Below are positions 12,677-23,340 of a DNA stretch of 64,000 bases, piece by piece. How positions within the stretch are numbered: position 1 is the stretch's first letter; every line of letters starts with the position of its first letter. Position numbers and translations under genes: made by a program. The DNA lies in NCBI GenBank assembly GCA_034008185.1, contig CM067109.1, positions 30,350,885 through 30,414,884 on the forward strand, in the 5' to 3' direction. The notes under the pieces were generated by a model. The model was not told the DNA's origin. It saw nothing but the letters and a program-made list of their open reading frames with translations, and made no database searches. The DNA comes from Gorsachius magnificus. Its lineage: Eukaryota > Chordata > Aves > Pelecaniformes > Ardeidae.

Positions 12677-14836
12677 ATGCTTGCTGTTTCAGCAGTCAGA
12701 TTTCAGGCTATGTACAGTAATAATCCCAGAGAAAATCCACACTGTAGGTTTGAGTTCACATACTGGAAACAGAAGACAGGAGCATACATATTGGAAAAAT
12801 GTGCTTAATTATGTATACATTACTTCCAGATATTTTTAAGGGCATACCTACATGTTTGCCTCCAAACCAGATGCTGCAATGCTCAAGGATGGTTCAAACA
12901 ATAGGGGCATGTCTATCTGAGCTCTTATTGAGGTTCCCTTTTGGTCTTAGCTGGGCTAGGTGCAGCGGCTTCCACCAGAAGTCTTGTGCACCAGAAGCAC
13001 TTGTACCCCAGCTGCAGCTCCCTCATATTCAAGTCAGGTCAAGTCAATGAGCTGGCTGTGAGCTGCTGCTGCTGAAGGGGGACGCACGGCCTTTCTTGCC
13101 ACCACTGCTTTGTAGGTGATAGATAAGCTGAGAATGATCACTTTTTCATCTGTGACATATGCCACCAACTTTGACATCAGCCGTGAGTCAGTATTCAGCA
13201 GGGCAGAGGCACAGCACAGCATCAGTGTGTTCCTATGGCTTCTAGAGAGGACCTGCCTTACGGCTTGCCAAGTCATGGTTGTGGGCAGAGCAAGTCCTGG
13301 ACTACTCTCACTGAACTGTGCAGATAAGTCCTACGCCTTCTATATAGATTGCACATGCTTATTCTTTTATTTCTGGTGTTAGATCTAATGCAAAAGGAAA
13401 TCGATATGCTTAGCTCACCTCAGAGCACAGCAGCATGACGTTGCTTAGACCGACTGATGTCTTGCATGTAAATAGCAGAGGAAGAAGGTCAGCTAAATGA
13501 CTGTATGCATGAAAATGCCCCAGTGAAAGCAAAGAGCTCGGGCAACCCAGACTTGATAATTTATCTGTTGCTGTGTTTGTTTGTAGCACAGCTCTGTATC
13601 TGTCTGCTAGAGGCGCATTGTCACCAGCGCCTTTGTCCATATCATTGTTAATATTACAAAAGCCCCCTGAGGCCTTGGTGGTACTGAGGGCTCCACAGTC
13701 CTCACACCCTTGCAATGCCACTCCACGGTTAAGAGCCCTGTCCTGAGGAGTGGTCCAGGCTGTGGGTTACAATTTGTCCCCTGTCTAGCTTCAACAGCAC
13801 AGCAGAATCGAGGAGATTCATGTTTGCCTGTGTGCGTGAGAGAAGACCTTGGACTGGTCACAGCCAGCCTGCTGAGCTCTTTGTTCCCCTTCTCTTGCCT
13901 GCTCTGTTTTAACTTGTTTTATAGGTGCAGCTGAGTTCTCAAGCGGCATTGAACTTTCATGCCTGAAATGATCTGTTACACATTCGCACTGAAATAATAC
14001 ATCTACATACTCTGTTGTTGTAAACAGCATTTTTTGTCTCTTACAGAAATATGTGAACCTACTTGCTTTATTGGCACTTGTTTTCCTACAATAAAATCCA
14101 TCTGCACTTGGAGAAAAGAGATAAGGCTTGGCTGAACACAGAAGTATTCCTCTTTGTAAATTCTCTTTCCAGGAATTAAGAGCTGCTATTTGCCCTTGCC
14201 TATTATCGTGTCTCCATGGCCTGGATGAGTTGTTGGAATGTAAGAATTCAGTGAATGCTAACTTTGTACCTCTGCCTGGCTCAGTTTAAGACTGTTTCTA
14301 TGGCAGCAGGAAATTAGTTTTTTGAAGACAAGTATTTGGCTCTGGAGGTTTTCTTGTAGATCTAATATTGTTATCTTCAATAAGAGGAAAACAAAGAGTC
14401 AACTACTTTGTTGAACCTTTCTGTACTGTAAGGCTGTCCATGTACGTATATTTACCGTCTAATTGGATATGCAGCTGTCCACCAGATAACTGGGGTCAGA
14501 GAGGTCAAGCAATGCATAGCTGTGTTCACAAATGAAGCGTTACCTTTTGCTATATAGCAGACGTATTTCACATCAGGATGTATATCAATATGCAGCTAAT
14601 CATATATACATGTATAAAAAATGCAGAAATTAACTCTTCCCCAGATGTATCGGGGGAGGAAGTCTCCCATGATCTCTTACAAGCCATGTTGAGCAGCAGC
14701 TACCACCGCAGCATGCGTGTTACAGTGAATTTCTTTGTCACTGCAGTCCACCCTGCTCTAGACAAGGCAATGTTGATCACAGAGCAGGAAAGGGACCCAC
14801 AGTCTGTTTCTTAAGTATCGCTCTGCAGTGAATAAG
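12677..14836. other. Unique non-coding sequence
   Basis: No gene is supported. Overlapping open frames on both strands between 13034 and 14030 (up to 103 codons) look like the products of a slightly GC-richer composition and match nothing I know. I recognise no interspersed repeat before the CR1 that starts at 14837. Confidence 0.5.
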
Positions 14837-15416
14837 ATAGAATCATAGAATAGAATCATAGAATCATTTAGGTTGGAAAAGACCTTTAAGATCATCAAGT
14901 CCAATCGTTTACCTGACCCTGCCACCCCACCACTAAACCATGTCCCTAAGCACCCCGTCTTCCCGGCTTTTGAATACCTCCAGGGATGGGGACTCCACCA
15001 CTTCCCTGGGAAGCCCCTTCCAGTGCCTGGCAAGCCTTCCAGTGAAAAAATTTTTCCTAATGTCCAATCAAAACCTCTCCTGATGCAACTTGAGGCCATT
15101 CCCTCTTGTCCTATCGCCCATTACCAGGGAGAAGAGGCCGACCCCCACCTCGCTACCCCCTCCTGTCAGGCAGTTGTAGGGGGCGATCAGGTCTCCCCTC
15201 AGCCTCCTCTTCTCCAGGCTCAACAACCCCAGTTCCCTCAGCCGCTCCTCATCAGACTTGTGCTCCAGACCCCTCACCAGCTTTGTGGCTCTCCTCTGGA
15301 CACGTTCCAGCAAGGCAACATCTTTCTTGTAGCGAGGGGCCCAAAACTGAACACAGGATTCAAGGTGCGGCCTCACCAGCACCAAGTACAGGGGCACCAT
15401 CACTGCCCTGCTCCTG
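14837..15416 (-). mobile_element. CR1 LINE fragment, minus strand
   Basis: This is a 5'-truncated CR1 element in antisense orientation. Its 3' end is at 14837, with repeated GAATCATA units (the complement of the CR1 TATGATTC tail) over about 14837-14865, followed by the conserved 3' untranslated sequence. The frame complementary to 15068-15433 encodes the C-terminal part of the CR1 reverse transcriptase. It reads [20 protein letters not shown], then [20 protein letters not shown], then [19 protein letters not shown]. The frame then shifts near 15070, so the end of the protein falls into another frame (14758-15099). CR1 similarity stops near 15416, which I take as the 5' truncation point. The long plus-strand frame over 14873-15460 is only the shadow of this element. 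Divergence is moderate and the element cannot move by itself. Confidence 0.95.
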
Positions 15417-15615
15417 AAGGACTTTCTGTCCATGGCTTATATGGGTGCTTGGGTACCTGAAGCATTCACAGTGCTAGCTATAGTTCAGTGATAAAAACTG
15501 TAACACTCTACACATGAATTCTGTGATTCTGTGTGAAAGGCTGCTGTTCAAATACCAGGGCACCCTCAGGCTGGGCCAGTGATATCAACAAATATTTTTA
15601 TCCTCATCTGACAGA
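15417..15615. other. Spacer between CR1 and inverted repeat
   Basis: This is short non-coding sequence between the 5' end of the CR1 and the hairpin-like repeat. It contains ATTCTGTGATTCTGTG near 15518-15535, which resembles a plus-strand CR1 tail but has no CR1 body before it. From about 15590, TTTTTATCCTCATCTGACAG already resembles the flank of a MIR/L3-type core. Confidence 0.5.
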
Positions 15616-15816
15616 TTCTGAAACTGAAGGAGAGAGTGAATAGCTCACCTCAAATCACACAGCAAGTTAGAAAATATCCATGAGTGTTTAATAGGTATGT
15701 TAAATACATATGTTAAATTATACAGTATATTATATAATAGATATTAAACACTCATGCATCTTTTCTACCTTGCTGTGTGATTCACAGCTGTGTGAATTCC
15801 TCCTTCAGTTTCTGAA
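15616..15816. repeat. Large imperfect inverted repeat with MIR/L3-like arms
   Basis: The left arm is 15616-15693 and the right arm 15742-15816, with a 48-base AT-rich spacer at 15694-15741. Read as reverse complement, the right arm matches the left for 16 of the first 17 bases and 38 of the innermost 41, with a poorly matching 17-20 base bulge between. Both arms contain GAAACTGAAGGAG followed by AATCACACAGCAAG. That resembles the GAAACTGAGGC...GGTCACACAG core found in ancient amniote MIR and L3/CR1-type repeats. The innermost match (ATGAGTGTTTAATA) lies beyond that core, so two independent insertions would not explain it. An inverted duplication is more likely. A transcript would form a long hairpin. 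Confidence 0.8.
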
Positions 15817-18800
15817 TATATAAATAATAAACCCGTCAGTGTTTATATTTTAATATTTTGCCCTTCTGTTATTTTTTTCTTGTTCTACCCTCTTGCTGTT
15901 CCTTCCTCGTTGACAGTAGACCTGCACCTGGTAGCTGCCATGTTTTGAGAGGTGCTTTCTTTAGCTCTTGTCAGCTAATCTGTTGTGGACACTCGGAAAC
16001 CAGCAGTCTGCTTGGAGCATTTCTGAAAATCTTCTCTGAGTTGTACTTGAAGCTGCCAGTAACTTTGGATTTGATCTATGAATTGATTAAGACTTTTTAA
16101 TCTGTAATTTAATCAAAAGCCTATGGTCCCTGACAATTTTGTGGGGCTAATATTTTATTTTGGGGTACATAACAATACAATGAGAAAGTCACTAAAATCG
16201 AACAGCTAGTAAAACAATCTGATACTCATTCTTCCTGCAAGAATTATGCCATAAACGTAAGTAGATTAGAGGATATTTAATTATTTAGCTTTAGATGTCA
16301 GGTGGGACATATCCAAAGTAAAACATGAATGCAATAATAAATTGCTTGCTTCTCTGAAAACAAAGGGTATGGAGTTAGGTATACGCATATATTTACTGTG
16401 TGGAGAAAATATTTACTTCTGACTCATTTACAGACTTCTTCCTTCCCAGCGATATGGAAGCGGTTTTGTGGTCAGTGGGATCTGCTGGATGTCCTTCCCT
16501 AGTTCAAGTGTTCGATAGCTATTGTGTGTGAGGCATGCAGTCCTGTGTGTAATGCACTCCATCTGTTACAAGACTGAAGGGATCATTTGGTGCACACGCC
16601 TGCCAAGTGAACTGCTGTGAGCTGCCAAAGTGTAACATGTTAAAAGGGAGAGAAGGTTGAATTTCCCGATTCTCTGATGCCTGAGAATGTGGCAATTGGA
16701 AAATAATTTCTAGTGTGGCATACAGTGGAAGAATACAGAATTATTTATATTCCCGTCTCTCTGGTGTTCCCAGTCATTTCCCCACCATCCACCCGTGTCC
16801 ACAGTTGTCCCTCTCAGCAGTGAGCGGAGGTTTACTGCCACCGGGCATTACTCAGTCTCTCCCTGAGGTGCACAATCAGGCATCCTGTTTTTCCCTTGGA
16901 ATCTCCTTGCCTTCTATTTCAAAAATATCACTTCTCTGCTAGAAGTCATAGCTACCAGCAGAGCTGGAGTTTTTTTAAGCCTAGGAACCAGACCGATGAG
17001 AAGATTCTGGGCACATGACAGCTTGTGTTTCATTAAAGCAGTGGAGACTTGAAAGAGTTCCCAAGGCGGCGGGGCTCAAGACCCCTGTTAAGGTAGGAAG
17101 TGTGCCTGTGGTGGAAGAATGCGTCTGTGTTTTTTCCTTTTTCCTTGGGAGGACACGGCACTTGGACAAGTGCAGGCTGCTGGTGCATTGCCAAGGTGTG
17201 TTCCTCCTGCTCAGCTTAGACCTCTGCTCATGCTGCTCCTCAGATTTGCTCTCTGGAGGAGGTTAGTCCTTGGTCAGTGGAGAAGTGAGGGGGAGGACAG
17301 AAGGATCTGGGGAGATGGTTTGTCCTCGACTTGCTCCTGTGGCAGAAAAAGGGAACAAAACCGCTCCCCTTCTCCCCACTCCAGCAATCAGGAGAGGACG
17401 GTGGAAGTCTTTCAGCTCCTGAATTGTACACTGGGCCCTGCCTACATCAGCCCTGTGCAGGACTGATGACATAAGCTGAAATTAAACACAGATTGACCCC
17501 AAAGCCCCATGTTGCCACGGTTTGTGGAAAAGGGGCCTAAAACTTGAGTGAAAACCTGCATCTGTTCTGTTGTGGGTACATGCACCTAATGAATGTGTGC
17601 ATGGTGCAAGGGACAGACCATTTGCAAAACTGAGTATCTGATATTTGGAATACTTTGCTATTTGATTCCCTGAGGATCATATGTGTGAACAGAGGACATA
17701 TGGTGATGGATATAAATGCAAAAGGACAAAACACACTCATGTCAGCAAAACAGAAACACGAAGTAGTGAGTGGGTGTACAATGAAATCTGCAACAGCCAG
17801 ATCATCTCTCTTTCCCGCTCTCCCCTCATCTTCTATGAATAAAAGATAAGTCTGTCAAGGCTACTGTCTAGACTGTGTATTGAAGAAAAATCTGCAGAAA
17901 GAATGGGACCACAAAACAGATTGCAGTGAAACTTGAAGGTTTTAACAGGTTTTAAATTCTGGTTTTCCATTTTGGGTATGTTTGCTATTGGGACATTCTG
18001 CTTGAATCGGTAGCTCTTGGTTGTGTTGAAAGGGTTGAGGTTTCCCTTTGCTTGTACAAACAAAGCTGAAAGCTCTGATTTAGACAGAACTGTTGTGTGC
18101 CTTAATTTAATTGAACAAACACAATCAGCTGTAATGAAAACAAAGTATTTCTGTGCTGTACTGCAGGCGAGTGTTGCACTTCTCAGGAGTAGATTACTAG
18201 GTTGACAGGATCTAACCTAGCACAGTTTGGTATTGTCTTTCTCTTTACCGCTTCTCATGGGGAGTCATGTTGGAAAAAAAAAAATGTATTACCAAAACCA
18301 CGGAAAGTAATGATGCATAAAACATAATATAAGAGAAGAATTGCATCTGACGCAGAACTCTTTCTAAATGGTCAGTGGGGTCACTTGTGAGTACTGGTGG
18401 CGAAACACATGGAATGATATAGCTCAATAGACCAGAAACTTTTGTAGGTGGTCCAGTACAAATTAAATTTCAGGTACCTGTTCTGTCCCTGACTACTCAG
18501 TTTTCTGCTTGGCTGGTAGCACGTAGTTTCCCCTGGGTCCTGTCTTCTGACTGCTTCAGGGTGGGAGGGGTGCTGTGGGAAATGTGCATGGCTGCAGCAC
18601 AGTGGCAGTTCCCTGCTGTCTGGAAAGCAGCACAGTGGCCACTGAAACTGGGTATAATTTAAGGTCATCAGTAGCGCTGATCTGTCTCAGGCAAAGAATT
18701 AGTATGGATCCAGGGTTAGGTGGCCTCCTGCTAGCTCAAGTCCTGTGACATACGGAGCATGAGTAAACACAAGGACCCAGAAATAACAGTAGCTGCTTGA

Positions 18801-21800
18801 GAATGTAGACATTTATTTTCTGTATTTAACGACAAGTCTGACTTTCATGCCCTAGTCAAGAAATTTAAGGCCATGGTGTTATTAACTCCTCTTCTTATCA
18901 TAGGTCTGTGCATGTGTGGGAGAAGCAGGATCATGCACACAAGTGTCTTGCATAAGGACCCAGCAGCAAAAATGGCAGATAAAGCAAAGGAGAAATTTTT
19001 ACCAGTTGATAAAACAGGGTGTTATTCACCTAAGTTCAGACACTAGCTGAAGGCATGGTTAGTTTCACAAAAGCAAACAAAGTAAGAACTTGCCTAAACC
19101 CAAAGTCTTAGTGAAAGCCCACAAAATGCAATGCACAGGAACAGTGCGAGAATTTGTCTACATTTCAGATTGTACAAATATGTTCAGCTTAAGCACGAGG
19201 TATCACCTCACTTATACCATAGTTTCAACTCTTGAAAGGTTTACTGAAGACTGCCGGGGGATTCAGTGGGAACTAATTCTCTGGATAGGCTCCTAGACCC
19301 AGATGCCAAACTTTGCACATTGAAATTACTGCAATTGCCTCAGCAACCATGTGGTGTGAGACAGATCTTTCAGGATATGCTGCCTTGGGACAGGAATGAT
19401 TAATACTGCAGTAAGCAGTGGTGCAATATTCTGCAGCACATCACAAAAAAACCCAAAATGACTTTGAAGTGGATTTCACTTTAAGCTGAAAGAAATTAGT
19501 TCTGTCTGAGATTACCTGTGTAGTCAGTGACAGATGAGTTGAACAAGGTGGAAGAAAAGAGGAGACAACTATACAAATGGAAAGGCTTCCTCAGTTGCAA
19601 CTCCCTGAAAACTGCGGCTGCACACAGATGCCTTTGCAGCTGATTATTACAAACAAACAGATCTCTCCCTTGTCTCAGTGGAGCGGTGCAGCAACATGTA
19701 GTTTCTTGAGTTTAGAAGGCACTGAGAAGGGTGGAAAGAGAAAAGCCTTGGGCGATGAAGAATTAGGTGCCCCAGAGGCACTTCTAGGTATTCTGTGATA
19801 AATAAACAATCCACGATCATGACCACTGCAAGACAATAGTGTGACGGACGATTAAAGCACTGAGTAGCCTCAGGGAGTTAATTCCAGAAAGAAGAGAAGA
19901 GAGATGTGAAAGCAAGCTAGAGGTAGAGTGCGGTCGCCACACACTTCCATGGACATGGCTGTGTAGAAGTCACTGGAGGTGGCAGCAGATCTTGAACCCC
20001 TGGGGGCCAGGGCCTGAGTGAGAAGTCGTCTCACCTGCTCAGCGCTGGCTGTCCAACACAGCTTGCTTCCTGCAGCCCACTCCCTTTCCCCCCAGACGAT
20101 GAGCTCAGAGCAGATACTCTTCCACTTGGCTGTGTGCCACATGCTGGAGTGGGTTTTGGAATGTGATCTGTATTAGCAACAAGCTCGTGCTATACCAAGG
20201 CAGTTCTTTGCTTCTGCTGTAATGCCCCTGATACAATGATGATTTAAGTGTGATACAGTCATTCAGGCTAACCTATGGCTGCATTATCTCATGCTTTCCT
20301 GTGGGCAGACTTTACTCAGCCTGTTTGGCAACTGTCTCAGCAACAGGCCATGGTAGGATTCTTCCGTTTGTTTATAAACATTATATTCCTGCCTGGTAGT
20401 GTAACATTACACATGGTTCCCAAAAGTTCACACTAGCCTTTTTGACCTGTAGTTTCAGTAATTCTGCCTGCTTCCACCTCAAGCAACACTGGAGCATGCA
20501 TATCTCCCTTGCAGTGTGTACACACTTCAGTATGCCCCAAACCTGTAATTCCTTCCCTGGTGGTAAATACCTTTTCTCCTTCAGAATGGTGCTGCAGGTA
20601 CAGCAGACAAAATGCAGGCTGCAAGAACAACTCAGATGCAATGAAGAGGACGAAAAATGCAAAATGAGTATCATCATTATTCCTGAGGAAAATTCTTTGC
20701 ACATTATAGAAAGCTGCAGGTGCAGTTGTCCTGGGGCCAGGGTGTGCGCTGTTCTGATAATTCAGTGGCCCGCAAACATGAACATGGTCTCACTCCTGTT
20801 CCCACGCTTGGACTGCAGCAATGATTGTAGAGGGTCTCAAGGCAACAGATGCACATTAAAAAAAATAATAATTTTTAGTGCAGCAATGTTTCCAAGCCCC
20901 ACCAATTTGAGCTGAGCAGTAATCACTGCTGGCTACATTTGTGAGAGGGCCAGAGACAGATCCTATCCGTGCCGTGGTTACAGTTTGGTAGGTAGGCAAA
21001 TATGCCTGCAGATGTTTACTCTCCACTTGGAAAGCTGTTGGCAAGAGTGGGTTGTTGAAAGTAGGCTGTGAGATGCACTTTGTGCACAGATTGCTGCTGC
21101 CAATTTAGTGGAGTACATGCTGAGTGGTGCTCAAAATGCCTTCTGATCGATATTACAGTGGTAATGCAAGGGCACATTTGGCCACATCTTTAAGAGTGTA
21201 TGAAATAAACTTCTGTAAAGCCAGTAAGAACAAATGAGTAATGCAGGTGTAGATTAGAGACTTTGTTGAAGCAATAACCTGTGACAATCTAGGCTGCATC
21301 AGCAAAACAGAAATGGCAGGGCAGAAACCACTGATTCTATATTGGCTGTAGTGGTAAGTAATAGAAGAAATCTTCCTGTATTCTCTCCACAACATTAATT
21401 TCCATCCTAGATTAAATTTTGTCCTCTGCTATTCTGATTATCTAAATGATCATCCCCAGGCAAGGTCATCTTACACAGCTATGGATTTACTCTGTACAAT
21501 AAGGTTCAAGGACAGCCAGTGTATGGCATAACAGCATCTCATGCTCTCGTCCCAGTACAACGGTGAGCTGCAAATCAGAAAAAGAGACCAGGAGGAGACA
21601 TATTGTCATTTGCTATGGCCCAGTAAAGGGGTAAGGGAACCACAACTTTTAGGAAATCCTGTCAAAGGAAAGTTCCAGGTACTTCACTTGTTTTCTAGGG
21701 CATTTTTTCAAATATGTTGCTTCCCTTCATACCAAATACAGGATCTTTGGAGACTATAGATTCTTTCTTCTAGATCAGTTAACACATAACAGGAAAAAAA

Positions 21801-22739
21801 GAAGATGCTTGCCATAATTCAGGAAGAAGTAGTCAGAAATGGTCCCTAAGTTTTGTTTCATTTCTCTCAAGTCCTCAGGAGATGGGCAGGAGGTATACTG
21901 CCATCAGGGGGACTTAAAGTTTTTATTGTGAGGTTTTTTGTAGTTAAACTACAAAAAACAGACTTCTACCAGTCTCACTGAGTCAAATGGTGTCTTTGTG
22001 ACAGTGAGGACAAATTTTCAGAAATCAATTATTGTTTCAACATCTCAGCTGGAGTCACTGTAACGGGCCCAGGGCTTTGCTTGGAGCTTCAGCAATATGC
22101 AAGACACTTATTCAATGAATTCAGTAAGCATGAGTCTTTGATCACAGAAGATCTTGGATATGGCCACCAACTGGCAAGTGCACCAGATGCTTTCCTTCCT
22201 GGTTTTGCTTTTTTAATTTCTTCCCATTTGGGATTCCCCAGCTCTGCCTTTGAATTCTCCCTATCATTCTGCCTGTTATGTCTCAAACTTGCTACTGGAA
22301 AAGGTAATCATAACAAGAGAAAGAGTAGAAGAGGGCTATTCACAGTTAGGCTTGTCTTTTAATTCCTAATCAGCATTAGATAAACTAGCAATATACTTGC
22401 AGACTGCAGACTGGAACTGGATCTTATTACTTGTATTTATTCTTTGTCATTTAGACATACATGTAAGTCCCAAGCAGTGCTGAAACGTAAGTATACGAGA
22501 CAGTAAATAAAACCAGAGCATGTCAAGAACATCCCTCAGGACTTTACAATCAAATTAAGTCTTCTCATACCAAATGTATCCAACTGCAAGTAAAAAGAGC
22601 AGGGGAGGGAGCGGGGGAAATGTCTTAACAGAAGGAATGTTTTAATAACTGTTTGAGAGATGCACAGCACAAGACTTTTGACTTAGAATAGCCAGATTTA
22701 AGAAGGCCATGACTCGCCTATGACATATAAGAACATGAA
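15817..22739. other. Unique non-coding sequence
   Basis: I find no supported gene. The longest open frame (20442-20915, plus, 157 codons) has no known motif. Slightly GC-richer islands occur at 17010-17470 and 19920-20140. A GAGCAG/GTGAGA splice-donor-like match lies on the minus strand near 20030, discussed as a finding. A perfect short palindrome is listed separately at 21933. No interspersed repeat is recognisable by eye in this stretch. Confidence 0.5.
21933..21959. repeat. Perfect 13-bp palindrome
   Basis: The arms are 21933-21945 and 21947-21959, around a single central A. The left arm reads GTTTTTTGTAGTT and the right arm is its exact complement. It could extrude as a small cruciform or form a hairpin in RNA. 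The A6/T6 stretches make an accidental match somewhat easier than base count suggests. Confidence 0.8.
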
Positions 22740-23340
22740 GGGGCAGGTAGAAGTGATGTGAACAGGAAGAGAGAAACCTGGTGCTCCAGCTGCTTTTTCT
22801 TAGGCATGTCAATGGGCAGAGTGAAGAGGAAGAGGAAAGGCCAACATAAAATTGTGGTCATATTAATTGCAGGGATGTAGGGCCAAAGGAGATGTCTAGA
22901 CACTGTAGGTGACTCCTAAAAATGTGTGAAATGTTACATGGAGCAGGAAGGAGACAAGCAGGAATATGGAGGTGAGGCTTGAGTGGGAAATCATGGAAGA
23001 GCAGAGATGATAATGAGGTTGGAAACAGTGCCAAGGTTGAGCAAGACAAATGGCAAGGAGGAAGCAAGAAAAGCTTGCTTTGAATAGATAGGGAGTGCAG
23101 GAGAGATGGTGGAAACAGAATGCTGTGAGAAAGAGAACAAGAGATTAGAACAGGCATGAGGTGAGAAGGAGGAAGGGAAAAGATAGAAGACAAAAGTGGA
23201 AGCCATTAGGAGGAAGAAGGAGGAGGCAAAGTGGCACAAGTATGGTGAGACAGTGGAGAAGTGACGCCAAACAAGCAGTGAATCACTGGGGGAAGAATCA
23301 ATAGCACAGGGGAGTTATCACTGAAAACAGGTGGTAAACA
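22740..23340 (+). repeat. Purine-rich low-complexity block
   Basis: About 600 bases are strongly enriched in A and G on the plus strand, with many GGAAG, GAGGA and AGAAG words and few pyrimidine runs. Minus-strand open frames here (22858-23193 and 22991-23239) simply read the pyrimidine complement as Ser/Leu/Pro-rich peptides and are not genes. This may be an old degenerate (GGAA/GAGA)n tract or a strand-biased element. Confidence 0.5.

Noticed and set aside
14873..15460. 195-codon plus-strand open frame, the longest in the window
   Set aside because: It is the antisense shadow of the minus-strand CR1. Its Pro/Leu-rich peptide is the complement of the CR1 coding strand.
15518..15535. ATTCTGTGATTCTGTG, looking like a plus-strand CR1 tail
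   Set aside because: No CR1 3' untranslated sequence or coding remnant precedes it, so it is probably a chance or microsatellite-like resemblance.
20442..20915. 157-codon plus-strand open frame as a whole gene
   Set aside because: No recognised domain, no homologue that I know and no promoter context. It is only kept as a weak exon-like finding for its central part.
22858..23239. Ser/Leu/Pro-rich minus-strand frames
   Set aside because: They are a composition artefact of the purine-rich plus strand.
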